A program made the translations under genes and the position numbers. Positions 52,048 through 61,497 of a stretch of DNA of 64,000 nucleotides are shown here, in pieces (position 1 is the first letter of the stretch; every line of letters starts with the position of its first letter). This stretch comes from Dyadobacter sp. CY347 (GTDB lineage Bacteria; Bacteroidota; Bacteroidia; Cytophagales; Spirosomataceae): positions 62,001 to 126,000 of the forward strand of contig NZ_JAKFFT010000010.1 in the NCBI RefSeq assembly GCF_021502655.1, in the 5' to 3' direction. Under the pieces are notes generated by a model. It had not been told where the DNA came from and made no database searches. It worked only from the letters and a program-made list of their open reading frames with translations.

Positions 52048-53298
52048 TTACTTGTCGTATTCTACTTCAAATCTGCTTAAATCCGGCCTGTGAGGCCTTT
52101 TACGATTTAACTCATATTCAAAAATTGTCTTGCCGAGATTGGTCATGAAAGGAAAGCCCACCTTTTCATAATCATATTGATCATCATTGAAGATTTGATC
52201 TTCGTTGCAGTAGATAACCGCAGTCAGCATAAATTCAATTCCCTTCTCAAAATCTGCGATATAGGCATTATCCAGGAGAAAGCCGTAAGCATCGCCTACC
52301 TTATTAAAAAGCCGGATGTGCCTTGGTAACCTCGTTTTAGTGGCTCCAAAAAGCAGAAATTTTGCATAACCATCGTAGTAATCATCCGTATAATGTTCCG
52401 GAAAGCTCGTCTCAACCGGGAACTGGGACATGTATTGGTATATAAAACGATAATCGTCCGGGGTAAGGTTAAACCGCTGGCTCGCAGGCACCTGCTCAGG
52501 AAAAAATAGCGTTTTCAGTAACCGGTGCTGATCTTCCAGTGCGAAGTAATTTTTACTTGAAAAATCAAAAGGCTCATTCACCAGCACATTGTCTTTCATA
52601 TAACCTTTCCCCAACAAAACAGGCGTCGGCGATTTGAGTTCTTTTGCTGCATATTTCGCTGGCTGCTCAAAAATTACCTTGCCATCCTTTTCAAACCGGA
52701 TGGGATTGGTATACCTGTTGTTTTCAGGTCCTATGGGTGATTCCAGCCTGTGGGTGATCCTTGTATTCGTAAAGCCCTTTTTGTGGAGCGAATCATTAAA
52801 CGCTTCCTGCCCGATAAATTCATACAACCGGTTAAATGCATCATTATCACTTACCAGCAGGATCTTTTTAGCATAATGTGCAACGGAAGGAACGCCGTTT
52901 TCGGCAGTTGTATCAGATTTTACTGCGGTTTGTTCGGGTCTTTCGGCGCCGGTGAACATGGGCGTATTTTTGTCAATGCCCAGTTTATTCAGTTTTTCAA
53001 AAGCCAGCGCGACGGCGGGGAGCTTTACTGTGCTTGCGGGATAAAAGTATTTCGAATTATTGACCTGATACCGGTGCGTGGTGAAATGCGGCTCGTTTTT
53101 CCGGTTCCGGTCAATCTTCGTATACAGGATCTGGATTTGATATTTGTCTGGATCTTTGAGCAATTCGGCAAACCTTTCGGGATGCTTTTTGAGTAATTTT
53201 TCAATGAAATTGTCGGCCTGAAATTGTGCTGGAGAAGGCAATGAAACCAATGGTAAAAGCAAGTATAGCAACAATTTATAACCTCGTAACAAAATCAT
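52048..53298 (-). CDS. Class A beta-lactamase-like serine hydrolase
   Basis: A 416-residue secreted enzyme with a signal peptide to about residue 25. Catalytic motifs are present: YPASTVKLP (SxxK) near residue 81, LLVSDNDAFNRLYEF (SDN) near residue 145, and FNKVGDAYGF (KxG) near residue 335. The protein is longer than true class A beta-lactamases (about 290 residues), mainly by an insert between SDN and KxG. It may be a peptidase or esterase rather than a resistance enzyme. It is convergent with merC, 3 nt apart. Confidence 0.82.
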   Translation of the reverse strand: MILLRGYKLLLYLLLPLVSLPSPAQFQADNFIEKLLKKHPERFAELLKDPDKYQIQILYTKIDRNRKNEPHFTTHRYQVNNSKYFYPASTVKLPAVALAFEKLNKLGIDKNTPMFTGAERPEQTAVKSDTTAENGVPSVAHYAKKILLVSDNDAFNRLYEFIGQEAFNDSLHKKGFTNTRITHRLESPIGPENNRYTNPIRFEKDGKVIFEQPAKYAAKELKSPTPVLLGKGYMKDNVLVNEPFDFSSKNYFALEDQHRLLKTLFFPEQVPASQRFNLTPDDYRFIYQYMSQFPVETSFPEHYTDDYYDGYAKFLLFGATKTRLPRHIRLFNKVGDAYGFLLDNAYIADFEKGIEFMLTAVIYCNEDQIFNDDQYDYEKVGFPFMTNLGKTIFEYELNRKRPHRPDLSRFEVEYDK

Positions 53299-53412
53299 GG
53301 AAATCCCTGGGCACGTGTAAAACGAAGATACAATATTTATTTTAAAGGGCTGGCGGAATTATATTTTACTGATAACGGCCTTTACTTATTTGAATATAAA
53401 CATGGGCGAATA

Positions 53413-55131
53413 ATGGAAGAAAACAAATTGCGCAGCCGCGGATGGTTCGGGAAGTCTGGTAAGGATGGATTTATATACAGGGCCTGGATGAAAAACCAGG
53501 GTTACCCGGCAGATGAATTCGACGGACGACCGGTAATCGGAATTTGCAATACATTTTCGGAATTAACGCCTTGCAATGGCCACTTTCGGGAACTGGCGGA
53601 ATCCGTAAAACGCGGTGTATGGGAAGCAGGCGGCTTCCCGGTTGAATTTCCGGTTATGTCCCTGGGCGAAACATTGATGAAACCTACGGCCATGCTCTAC
53701 CGAAACCTGGCGAGTATGGATGTGGAAGAATCGATCCGCGCCAACCCGGTTGACGGCGTTGTGCTGCTTTGTGGCTGTGACAAAACCACGCCTTCGCTTG
53801 TTATGGGCGCTGCCAGCGTAGATATTCCCACAATCGTAGTTTCCGGCGGCCCTATGCTGACCGGCCGTTACAGAGGCAAAAGCATTGGCACGAGCGACAT
53901 CTGGCGGTTCAGCGAAATGTACCGGAAAGGCGACCTTACACAGGAAGAATTCACAACCTCAGAAGCCTGCATGTGTCGCAGCAACGGACATTGTGCCGTG
54001 ATGGGAACAGCTTCGACCATGGCTTGTATGGTGGAATCGCTTGGCTTAACATTGCCAGAAAATGCTGCTATTCCGGCAGCGGATTCACGCCGAAAAGTGC
54101 TTGCCCATCTGTCGGGACGCAGGATTGTGCAGATGGTGCACGAAGATCTGCGCCTGTCCCAAATATTAACTAAAGAAGCTTTCGAGAATGCTATAATGCT
54201 CAATGCAGCGATTGGCGGATCAACGAACTTTGTCATACATCTTCTGGCCATTGCAGGTCGGATTGGAGTGGATCTTTCTTTGGATGATTTCAATGCGCTT
54301 TGTGCGAAAGTGCCTCTCCTGCTTAATTTGCAGCCTTCCGGTGGCTATTTTATGGAAGATTTCTATTATGCGGGCGGCTTGCCTGTCGTGATCAAGGAAA
54401 TGCTCTCATTGCTTCATCCGAATGTAATTACGGCCAATGGTAAGACAATGGCCGAAAATTGCAGCACAGCGGAATGTTTCGACCCGGAAGTGATCGGGAC
54501 GCTTACCGAGCCCGTTAAGGATCTGACGGGACTCGCCGTTGTGCGTGGTAATCTTTGCATAAATGGTGCGGTTATCAAGCCTTCGGCATCATTGAAACCG
54601 GAATTAATGCAGCACCGCGGGCGGGCAGTCGTGTTTGAAGACATTGACGACTATAAGGCACGCCTAGACGATCCGGACCTGGATGTGGATGAAAACAGTG
54701 TTTTGGTTCTAAAAAACGTAGGACCGAAAGGTTATCCGGGAATGCCGGAAGTAGGAAATATGTCATTGCCTAAAAAACTGCTTGCCCAGGGGGTGATCGA
54801 CATGGTACGGATTTCTGACGGGCGCATGAGCGGGACCGGATTTGGAACGGTTGTTTTGCACGTTTCCCCGGAAGCAGCTGTCGGTGGGACCCTGGCATTG
54901 GTGCAGGACGGTGATTACATTGTACTGGATGTTGAAAACCGAAAACTGCACCTCGAAGTGTCGGATGAAGAGCTGGCAGAACGCGGTAAATCGTGGAAGC
55001 CACTGGAGATGGGCTATAAAAGAGGTTATGTGAACCTGCACATTAACCACGTGATGCAAGCGCACGAAGGTGCCGATCTGGACTTCCTTGTAGGAGGCTC
55101 AGGAGATAAGGTAACAAGAGATTCGCATTAA
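53413..55131 (+). CDS. IlvD/Edd-family dehydratase, sugar-acid type
   Basis: A 572-residue dehydratase with Fe-S ligands in CNTFSELTPCN, LLCGCDKTTPS and RSNGHCAVMGTASTMA, plus the C-terminal GRMSGTGFGTVVLHVSPE region. The residues CDKTTP, instead of CDKNxP, and the length fit the L-arabinonate/D-xylonate dehydratase subgroup better than dihydroxy-acid dehydratase. No other ilv genes are nearby. It lies 42 nt upstream of an SDR on the same strand, so the two probably form a small sugar-acid degradation unit. Confidence 0.8.
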   Translation: MEENKLRSRGWFGKSGKDGFIYRAWMKNQGYPADEFDGRPVIGICNTFSELTPCNGHFRELAESVKRGVWEAGGFPVEFPVMSLGETLMKPTAMLYRNLASMDVEESIRANPVDGVVLLCGCDKTTPSLVMGAASVDIPTIVVSGGPMLTGRYRGKSIGTSDIWRFSEMYRKGDLTQEEFTTSEACMCRSNGHCAVMGTASTMACMVESLGLTLPENAAIPAADSRRKVLAHLSGRRIVQMVHEDLRLSQILTKEAFENAIMLNAAIGGSTNFVIHLLAIAGRIGVDLSLDDFNALCAKVPLLLNLQPSGGYFMEDFYYAGGLPVVIKEMLSLLHPNVITANGKTMAENCSTAECFDPEVIGTLTEPVKDLTGLAVVRGNLCINGAVIKPSASLKPELMQHRGRAVVFEDIDDYKARLDDPDLDVDENSVLVLKNVGPKGYPGMPEVGNMSLPKKLLAQGVIDMVRISDGRMSGTGFGTVVLHVSPEAAVGGTLALVQDGDYIVLDVENRKLHLEVSDEELAERGKSWKPLEMGYKRGYVNLHINHVMQAHEGADLDFLVGGSGDKVTRDSH

Positions 55132-55173
55132 GTTAAAGGCTGTTCATAGCCTTTTCAAAATGATAACATTGTA

Positions 55174-55971
55174 ATGAGCAGCCAATTATTTGATAATCAA
55201 GTAGCGATTGTAACGGGAGCGGGACAGGGAATCGGATTTGAGATAGCCAAACAGCTCGCGTCCCAGGGCGCGTGCGTGATTTTGAATGACTTTGACGAGG
55301 ACTTAGCCAAAGAAGCGGCAAGCAAGATCCGGAGTCTGGAAGGAGAATGTGTTGCATTTGCGGGCGATGCTTCGAAAGTTGAAGTGATTGAAGGCATGGT
55401 GGAAGAGGCTGTCAAATGTTTTGGAAAACTCTCCATTGTGGTTGCAAATGCAGGTATTACGCTTTTCGGAGACTTTTTTACTTACCCGGAAGAAAATTTG
55501 AGAAAGGTCCTGGAAGTAAACCTGATGGGATCTTTCTTACTTACCCAAGCTGCTGCGCGACAAATGCGTGCGCAAAAAGCGGGTGGCAGGATATTGCTGA
55601 TGTCGTCCGTGGTCGGACATCAGGCGCACCAGTTTCTGGGCGCCTATGCGATGACGAAAGCGGGATTGGAAATGCTGGCTAAAAACCTTGTGCTGGAACT
55701 GTCCCCATTCGGGATCACCATTAACACCGTAGCACCCGGCGCAACATTGACTGAAAGAACATTGGCCGAAGATCCGACTTACCCTAAAATGTGGTCTGCA
55801 ATTACGCCTATGGGCCGGCCGGCAATTTGTGAAGACATTGCCAATGCTGCTTTATTCCTCCTATCCCCGCATTCCGGGCACATTACGGGACAAAGCCTGG
55901 TTGTGGACGGTGGATGGACTTCGGTAAGCCCCCTACCCGACCTAAGCAACTTACATGTAAATAAAGATTAG
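55174..55971 (+). CDS. SDR-family oxidoreductase (sugar/sugar-acid type)
   Basis: A 265-residue SDR with TGAGQGIGFEIAKQL (cofactor loop), an Asp-rich NDFDEDLAKEA region favouring NAD, NAGITLFG, catalytic Ser in LMSSVVGHQ, and YAMTKAGLEM (YxxxK). The C-terminus ITGQSLVVDGGWTS is standard. Coupled to the dehydratase gene upstream, it probably oxidises or reduces a sugar or its acid; the substrate is unknown. It overlaps the convergent gene by 4 nt at its end. Confidence 0.85.
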   Translation: MSSQLFDNQVAIVTGAGQGIGFEIAKQLASQGACVILNDFDEDLAKEAASKIRSLEGECVAFAGDASKVEVIEGMVEEAVKCFGKLSIVVANAGITLFGDFFTYPEENLRKVLEVNLMGSFLLTQAAARQMRAQKAGGRILLMSSVVGHQAHQFLGAYAMTKAGLEMLAKNLVLELSPFGITINTVAPGATLTERTLAEDPTYPKMWSAITPMGRPAICEDIANAALFLLSPHSGHITGQSLVVDGGWTSVSPLPDLSNLHVNKD

Positions 55972-56684
55972 TCCTCCATTCCCTGGGAAAACAGCTGTGC
56001 TTCCAGGTCATCAATGTTCCCGTCGGGAGACACGAAAAGCTCGCGCGGCTTGGAAGAGGCGACGGGAATAACCGTCATGAATGTGCGATACTGAGCATCT
56101 GTAATGATTTTCAATGTCAACGCTCTTTTCAGCACCATCGGGAATGGGACTTTAAAGAAATTGGCTATATCAGAAGCGAGGAAATCCGGTATTTTAGAAA
56201 TGTCATTCCTGAAAAAGCTCTCCACTTCTTCAAAAGGCAACAATGCTTCGAATATCAATCTTTCGGAACGTGCAGCTAGTGAAGTTGTATTTGTATATAA
56301 TGTATGCAAACCGAGTGAAACGGTCAACAAATGAATGTGGTAATTCCGCTCATTTATTTCCGAAGCAGCATTGACGAACACCCATCCTTTTTGCCGATAA
56401 ATCGCAGAAAAGCCTTTAAAATTAGGATCAACATGATGCAGCTGGGCAATTTTAATTCCCTCAGGATAAGGTAGTTTGTGACCGATCTGGTGCACAATGT
56501 CCTGCGCATAAGAAATGTCTGCAACCGCGCCCGCAGGCTCTATCATCCAATCCCCATTCACTAATCCCTCAAAAAGCGAATCAGCCAGCCGCTGACTTTC
56601 CACCTGACCAAGATGCAGGACGATCCGGTTACCACGCACCGAAAAATCGAGAAGTAGCTGGTTCTTAGGTTGCTTTTTAGCCAT
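55968..56684 (-). CDS. Degenerate ImmA/IrrE-like protein
   Basis: A 238-residue cytoplasmic protein. In the middle, HIHLLTVSLGLHTLY aligns with the ImmA/IrrE zinc helix (xHELGHLL) but the HE pair is replaced by SL, leaving only the second His. It is followed by SERLIFEALLPFEEVESFF, like the ExxANxFAxxLLMP segment, and by a C-terminal helical region (LASDIANFFKVPFPMVLKRAL). So it is probably an ImmA/IrrE homologue without protease activity. The role is unknown. It follows gldD on the minus strand. Confidence 0.55.
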   Translation of the reverse strand: MAKKQPKNQLLLDFSVRGNRIVLHLGQVESQRLADSLFEGLVNGDWMIEPAGAVADISYAQDIVHQIGHKLPYPEGIKIAQLHHVDPNFKGFSAIYRQKGWVFVNAASEINERNYHIHLLTVSLGLHTLYTNTTSLAARSERLIFEALLPFEEVESFFRNDISKIPDFLASDIANFFKVPFPMVLKRALTLKIITDAQYRTFMTVIPVASSKPRELFVSPDGNIDDLEAQLFSQGMED

Positions 56685-56756
56685 AGTGTTAGGATGTTGA
56701 GGTCAGAATTTCAAAGATACAGCCTTGCGCATTCCGCAGCAAAACCTTTTCGCTTT

Positions 56757-57341
56757 TTATCTCCAGTTCAATGTGTTCAAAAGCTGGATCATGTCCTTCT
56801 GCAAATAATCAATGACGGGCGCCAGCGAATCGTTTTTTGTGGCAGTTGGAAAGTAAATAGCGCCACGCATGAAGTGTTTTGTGCTATCCGTCGTATAAAA
56901 TTGGTAAGGGCTGGGCACATCGCCTTCGATTTTGAATAAAATGGCGGTTTTACCGGTTTTGCTCAAAACGCGCTGCTCCTGAATGGCCGACGCGCGGATC
57001 TGATGCTTGCTGGCCAGCTTGTAAGAATCGTCAATGTAGGCTTTTAGTAATGCTGGATTATTATCAATGTCTTTGTAAGTGATTTGAATGTTGGCTTTGA
57101 ACTGAGGATAATTTATAAAAATCCAATGCTTGCCTGCGGTTCGGAAAGTGTCGGGCAAAGCCTCTGCAAATCTGGAAATTTCGAAGGTGTAAGGGTGCTC
57201 CTGCGCTAGTTTTTGATAGGCGTGCGGTGGCAGGTCTACCCGGTTAAACCCTTTGGGCTTAGGCACATAACTGGCTTCTTTTTTACTGCATGATGCGGAG
57301 ACAATGCATATGACAGCGAAAAGCAGTATTTTTTTAAACAT
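56757..57341 (-). CDS. gldD: Gliding motility lipoprotein GldD
   Basis: A 194-residue lipoprotein with signal MFKKILLFAVICIVSAS and lipobox Cys18. The mature protein matches GldD in length and in segments such as PKPKGFNRVDLPPHAYQ, YTFEISRFAE and TTDSTKHFMRGAIYF. GldD is needed for Bacteroidota gliding and for the type IX secretion machinery. In many relatives the gene follows mutY and ssb; here it lies downstream of glmS. Confidence 0.88.
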   Translation of the reverse strand: MFKKILLFAVICIVSASCSKKEASYVPKPKGFNRVDLPPHAYQKLAQEHPYTFEISRFAEALPDTFRTAGKHWIFINYPQFKANIQITYKDIDNNPALLKAYIDDSYKLASKHQIRASAIQEQRVLSKTGKTAILFKIEGDVPSPYQFYTTDSTKHFMRGAIYFPTATKNDSLAPVIDYLQKDMIQLLNTLNWR

Positions 57342-57425
57342 TGAAATGATCCCTTTTGTAAAACTGAACGCGCAAACTTAACGAAAACAACATTACATTA
57401 TTTCCTGCAATGTTTTGTACAAAAT

Positions 57426-57462
57426 AAAAAGCGAAACTGCCTTTACGACAACTTCGCTTTTT
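57426..57462 (-). terminator. Terminator after glmS
   Basis: AAAAAGCGAA and TTCGCTTTTT frame a 17-nt loop. On the minus strand the stem is followed by a T-rich tail, directly after the glmS stop. Confidence 0.75.
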
Positions 57463-57481
57463 AACGATTACAAATCAAATG

Positions 57482-59320
57482 CTATTCGACTGTCACTGAT
57501 TTTGCCAGATTTCGGGGCTGGTCTACATTTCTGCCGCGCATCACCGCAATGTAGTAAGACAGCAATTGCAAGGGAATTACCGAAACCAATGGCGTCAGCA
57601 ATTCATGTACTTTGGGCACCTCAATCACAAAATCCACCATGCCTGGAATAAGCGTATCACCCTCAGTTACAATGGCAATTACCCGTCCTTTCCTCGCCTT
57701 GACTTCCTGGATGTTGGAAACGATTTTTTCATAAGAACCATCTTTCGTCGCCAGAAAAACCACCGGCATATCCTCGTCAATGAGTGCAATAGGCCCGTGC
57801 TTCATTTCTGCTGCGGGGTAACCTTCGGCGTGGATGTAGGAAATCTCTTTCAATTTAAGAGCGCCTTCCAGTGCAACCGGGAAATTCAAGCCTCTTCCCA
57901 GATAAATAAAGTTGCGTGCATAGGTGAATATAAATGCGATCTCCTTGATCTTATCCGCATTCTCGAACACTTTTTCCACCTTGGCAGGAATAGTTTCCAG
58001 CTCGATGAGCAGTTGACGGTAAGTTTCTTCAGATATGGTTCCCTTTCGCTTTGCCGTAGCAATGGCAATCAGAGTAAGCACAGTTACCTGCGCAGTAAAT
58101 GCTTTCGTACTCGCCACCCCGATTTCCGGTCCTGCGTGCGTATAAGCGCCTGCATGCGTTGCGCGTGCTATGGACGATCCCACAACATTGCAGACACCAA
58201 ATATGGTCGCACCCTTTGACTTGGCGAGCTCAATGGCAGCCAATGTATCCGCCGTTTCGCCAGATTGGGAAATCGCAATTACAATGTCCTTTTCATTAAT
58301 AACCGGATTTCGGTAACGGAATTCCGAAGCATATTCAACCTCCACATTAACCCTTGCCAGTTCTTCAAAAAGATATTCTGCGACCAGACCGGCATGCCAG
58401 GAAGTGCCGCAGCCTACGATTACGATGCGATCAGCTTCTGCCAATTTATCAAGATAATTTGCCAGTCCGCCCAACTGCAAATGTGCATCATCTGCACGCA
58501 GCCGGCCGCGCATACTGTCCGCGATGGAACGCGGCTGTTCAAAAATTTCTTTGATCATGAAATGGTCATAACCACCTTTTTCAATGGTTTCCAGCTCCAT
58601 TTCGAGCTTTTGGATATAAGGAATCGTTTCTGTGTTATCGAGATTCTGAATGCTTAACCGACCTTCACTGATCACAGCAACTTCATAATCATCCAGATAA
58701 ACCACATCTTTGGTATACTCAATGATCGGCGTAGCGTCGGATGCAAAGAAAAATTCATCTTCTCCAATCCCAATCACCAACGGACTTCCCTTTCTCGCGG
58801 CAATTAGCTGTCCCGGATGATCCACAGACATGACCACGATCGCGTAAGCGCCCACGACTTCTTTCAGTGCGTGTTTTACAGCAGATTCAAGCGAGCCGCC
58901 TGTTTCCTGCTGAATGTCTTCTATAAAATGAATAAGGACTTCTGTGTCAGTATCACTCAGAAACTTATGCCCTTTTGTGACCAGATTTTGTTTAATCGAA
59001 GCATAGTTTTCGATAATGCCATTATGAATGATGGAAAGCCTGCGGTTGTTGGAGTAATGCGGGTGCGCATTGACGTCATTTGGCTCTCCGTGCGTGGCCC
59101 AGCGCGTGTGGCCGATGCCTATTGTGGCGGTTAAATGTTTGGAAGCAAGCTCACTTTCGAGGTCGGATACCTTTCCTTTTTTCTTATAAATATCCAATTT
59201 GTCATTTTCCAGCAATGCAATTCCGGAACTGTCATAACCCCGGTATTCTAATCTTTTAAGACCTTTAAGAATTAAGGGATAAGCTTCTCTGCTTCCCACA
59301 TAAGCTACAATTCCACACAT
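57482..59320 (-). CDS. glmS: Glutamine-fructose-6-phosphate aminotransferase
   Basis: A 612-residue enzyme starting MCGIVAYVG, where Cys2 is the glutaminase nucleophile. The N-terminal class II amidotransferase domain has GHTRWATHGEPND. Two SIS domains follow (GCGTSWHAGLVAEYL; ISQSGETADTLAAIE), and the C-terminus ends DQPRNLAKSVTVE, as usual. It makes glucosamine 6-phosphate for cell-wall and lipopolysaccharide synthesis. No glmS ribozyme is expected in this phylum and none is seen upstream. Confidence 0.97.
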   Translation of the reverse strand: MCGIVAYVGSREAYPLILKGLKRLEYRGYDSSGIALLENDKLDIYKKKGKVSDLESELASKHLTATIGIGHTRWATHGEPNDVNAHPHYSNNRRLSIIHNGIIENYASIKQNLVTKGHKFLSDTDTEVLIHFIEDIQQETGGSLESAVKHALKEVVGAYAIVVMSVDHPGQLIAARKGSPLVIGIGEDEFFFASDATPIIEYTKDVVYLDDYEVAVISEGRLSIQNLDNTETIPYIQKLEMELETIEKGGYDHFMIKEIFEQPRSIADSMRGRLRADDAHLQLGGLANYLDKLAEADRIVIVGCGTSWHAGLVAEYLFEELARVNVEVEYASEFRYRNPVINEKDIVIAISQSGETADTLAAIELAKSKGATIFGVCNVVGSSIARATHAGAYTHAGPEIGVASTKAFTAQVTVLTLIAIATAKRKGTISEETYRQLLIELETIPAKVEKVFENADKIKEIAFIFTYARNFIYLGRGLNFPVALEGALKLKEISYIHAEGYPAAEMKHGPIALIDEDMPVVFLATKDGSYEKIVSNIQEVKARKGRVIAIVTEGDTLIPGMVDFVIEVPKVHELLTPLVSVIPLQLLSYYIAVMRGRNVDQPRNLAKSVTVE

Positions 59321-59486
59321 ATTTTACGAAATTAATTTGAGTGTATGTTGAATGATACGGTGCAAATAAATAGCAATCAGGAATGCTTAACAAGCTATAT
59401 TCTAATTAATTACTAAAAATTATCCAATTTAGTAAGAGTGCTCGAACACATCATAAATATCAGGCACATTGACTTTTGCGACTGGC

Positions 59487-59518
59487 ACAAAAAAAATGGC
59501 GACCATTGTGGCCGCCAT
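59487..59518 (-). terminator. Terminator after the glycogen synthase gene
   Basis: On the minus strand a stem from ATGGCG to CGCCAT with internal pairing CCA/TGG is followed by eight or more T. It lies 22 nt past the stop. Confidence 0.8.
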
Positions 59519-59540
59519 CCGTTCAGTGTTATGTTTCTGA

Positions 59541-60347
59541 TCAGTTCATCAGATCCGTATACAGATTGTAATATGATTCAGAGAACTTCTCGTCCTGCTC
59601 GTCAAGCTCAACGCGTTTCGGTGCATTGTTGAAAATCTGGTTCAGACTTTCGCTGCAATGATCGTCCGCTTTCAAAACCGCGTCCGCATATGCACAACCG
59701 ATTTTTACAAATCCTTCAAAATCATTAGAACGTAAATGAGCCAAAGCTTCATCACTCACATCCATTGCTTTCGCTTTGTTGTGTAAATCTGCGTCAAATT
59801 TGTAGTCAAACGCGTTATTATGCACTGTGAACACACTTTTCGTATCCTTAAACATCGGATCGTTACGGTAAGTGGTTTTCAGGTACAATGGAATCAAAGC
59901 CGTCATCCAGTCGTTGCAATGCACTACGTCAGGAGCCCAACCCAGTTTTTTTACGGTTTCCAATACACCTTTGCAGAAGAAAATCGCACGTTCGTCATTA
60001 TCGTCGTAAAAGTTATTCTCCTTATCGAAGAACACCGATTTGCGGTGAAAATAGTCGTCATTATCAATAAAATAAACTTGCAGCTTCGCGTTTGGAATGG
60101 AAGCAACTTTAATGATTAATGGCTTTTCTTCATCTCCTACGGTAATATTTATTCCTGACAGTCGAACTACTTCATGAAGCCTGTTTTTGCGTTCATTGAT
60201 AAGACCAAAACGGGGAACAAGAATTCTGATTTCTGCACCTCGTTCCTGCATTGCCTGAGGAAGTTTCCTAACGTAATCGGCAACATCGGTGGTTTGGAGG
60301 AAAGGATTGATTTCACTGGCTACATACAAAATTCGTAGTTTCTCCAT
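59541..60347 (-). CDS. Glycogen/starch synthase, GT5 catalytic domain only
   Basis: A 268-residue protein. The ATG at 60347 is used since the first residues MEKLRILYVASEINPFLQT align with the start of the GT5 domain. VVHCNDWMTALIPLYLK and VFTVHNNAFDYKF are GT5 landmarks. The typical KTGG motif at the start is replaced (here TTDVADYV), and the second Rossmann domain (GT1 type) of a full-length synthase is absent. Such short forms are found in Bacteroidota beside panC, and are of uncertain activity. Confidence 0.8.
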   Translation of the reverse strand: MEKLRILYVASEINPFLQTTDVADYVRKLPQAMQERGAEIRILVPRFGLINERKNRLHEVVRLSGINITVGDEEKPLIIKVASIPNAKLQVYFIDNDDYFHRKSVFFDKENNFYDDNDERAIFFCKGVLETVKKLGWAPDVVHCNDWMTALIPLYLKTTYRNDPMFKDTKSVFTVHNNAFDYKFDADLHNKAKAMDVSDEALAHLRSNDFEGFVKIGCAYADAVLKADDHCSESLNQIFNNAPKRVELDEQDEKFSESYYNLYTDLMN

Positions 60348-60553
60348 AGATGTTTTAGCAGTTTGTGAAAAAAAGTTTTGCAAAATTATACAAAAAAAAT
60401 GGCAAAATCAAAAAATATTCCAAACTAAATGTCATATTGCGCTCAGTTTGGGAATTCCCATTCCAAATTTTTTTCATCGCCCACGGATGGCTGCTCACAT
60501 AATAGAAAAGCATTCGCTGCGGTTTGATTACTCCCTCTGATTCCACTTTTTCA

Positions 60554-61396
60554 ATGGAAGTATTTACTTCAATCAAAGGCCTGCGCAGTTTCCTCGATCA
60601 ACAACTTTTAGAGCAAAAAACTATTGGGCTTATCCCGACAATGGGCGCTCTGCATGAAGGTCACATTTCACTTGTTGACGCATCTATTAAAGAAAATGAC
60701 ATTACGGTCGCCAGTATTTTCGTCAATCCGACGCAATTCAATAACCCGGAAGATCTGCTGAAATATCCGCGGACAATGGATGAAGATTGCGGAATGCTGG
60801 AACGAGCAGGCTGCACAGCCGTTTTCGCACCGTCCGTAGAGGAAATGTATCCCGAAAAATCGTCCCTGATTATCAATTTCGGCACGCTGGAAAGCGTCAT
60901 GGAAGGTGCGTCAAGACCAGGACATTTCAATGGTGTAGGAATCGTCGTTTCCAAGCTCTTTCACATCGTCAGCCCCCACCGCGCTTATTTCGGTCAAAAA
61001 GATTTGCAGCAGGTTTCAATTATCAAAAGGCTGGTCGCCGACCTGGCATTTAACCTGGAACTGATCGTCTGCCCCACCATAAGAGAAACAGACGGCCTGG
61101 CCATGTCCTCCCGCAACCGCAGGCTCAATGATGCAGAACGCGCAATTGCTCCACATATTTACAGGATTTTGCAAGAAGCAAAAATGGATTTGCAAGCGGG
61201 AAAAGCGATACATGAAGTTATGTCAGCAGCAACCGAAGCATTCAACAGCATTCCCGAATTTAAACTTGATTATTTCGAAGTGGCGGATGTGAAAACATTG
61301 CAGCCTATCTCAGCGATTGGCGCTGCTGAGACGAATGCTATCTGTGTAGCAGCGTTTCTTGGACCGGTTAGGTTGATTGATAATGTTGTGTTTTAG
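60554..61396 (+). CDS. panC: Pantothenate synthetase
   Basis: A 280-residue enzyme. The ATG at 60554 is chosen; upstream codons of the open frame have no family match. The ATP-binding motif IPTMGALHEGHISLVDAS, the FVNPTQFN box, and FGQKDLQQVSIIKRLVADL, with SSRNRRLN, are intact. It joins pantoate and beta-alanine with ATP. It is divergent from the glycogen synthase gene. The expected partner panD lies 1.9 kb downstream, separated by a reversed oxidoreductase gene. Confidence 0.96.
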   Translation: MEVFTSIKGLRSFLDQQLLEQKTIGLIPTMGALHEGHISLVDASIKENDITVASIFVNPTQFNNPEDLLKYPRTMDEDCGMLERAGCTAVFAPSVEEMYPEKSSLIINFGTLESVMEGASRPGHFNGVGIVVSKLFHIVSPHRAYFGQKDLQQVSIIKRLVADLAFNLELIVCPTIRETDGLAMSSRNRRLNDAERAIAPHIYRILQEAKMDLQAGKAIHEVMSAATEAFNSIPEFKLDYFEVADVKTLQPISAIGAAETNAICVAAFLGPVRLIDNVVF

Positions 61397-61415
61397 GAAC
61401 TTGTTCGCAGCTACC

Positions 61416-61497
61416 AAGCCCTGTCAGCCTGAGCGGAGTCGAAGGCGCGTTACTCCTTGGTAACGTGCCTTCGACTCCGCTCAGGCTGACAGGGCTT
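61416..61497. repeat. Long hairpin repeat, copy 2
   Basis: Arms 61416-61453 and 61460-61497 are complementary over 38 nt with one mismatch and a 6-nt loop. The arm contains GAGCGGAGTCGAAGG as in copy 1 (35845-35916). It lies 19 nt after the panC stop, between convergent panC and Gfo/Idh genes. Confidence 0.92.

Noticed and set aside
52048..53298. Antibiotic-resistance beta-lactamase
   Set aside because: Active-site motifs are present but the protein is over 100 residues longer than class A enzymes and has no resistance context, so only a serine hydrolase call is justified.
57342..57481. glmS-type ribozyme or riboswitch
   Set aside because: This gap lies downstream of glmS and contains its terminator. 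The true upstream region (59321-59480) shows no conserved ribozyme features.
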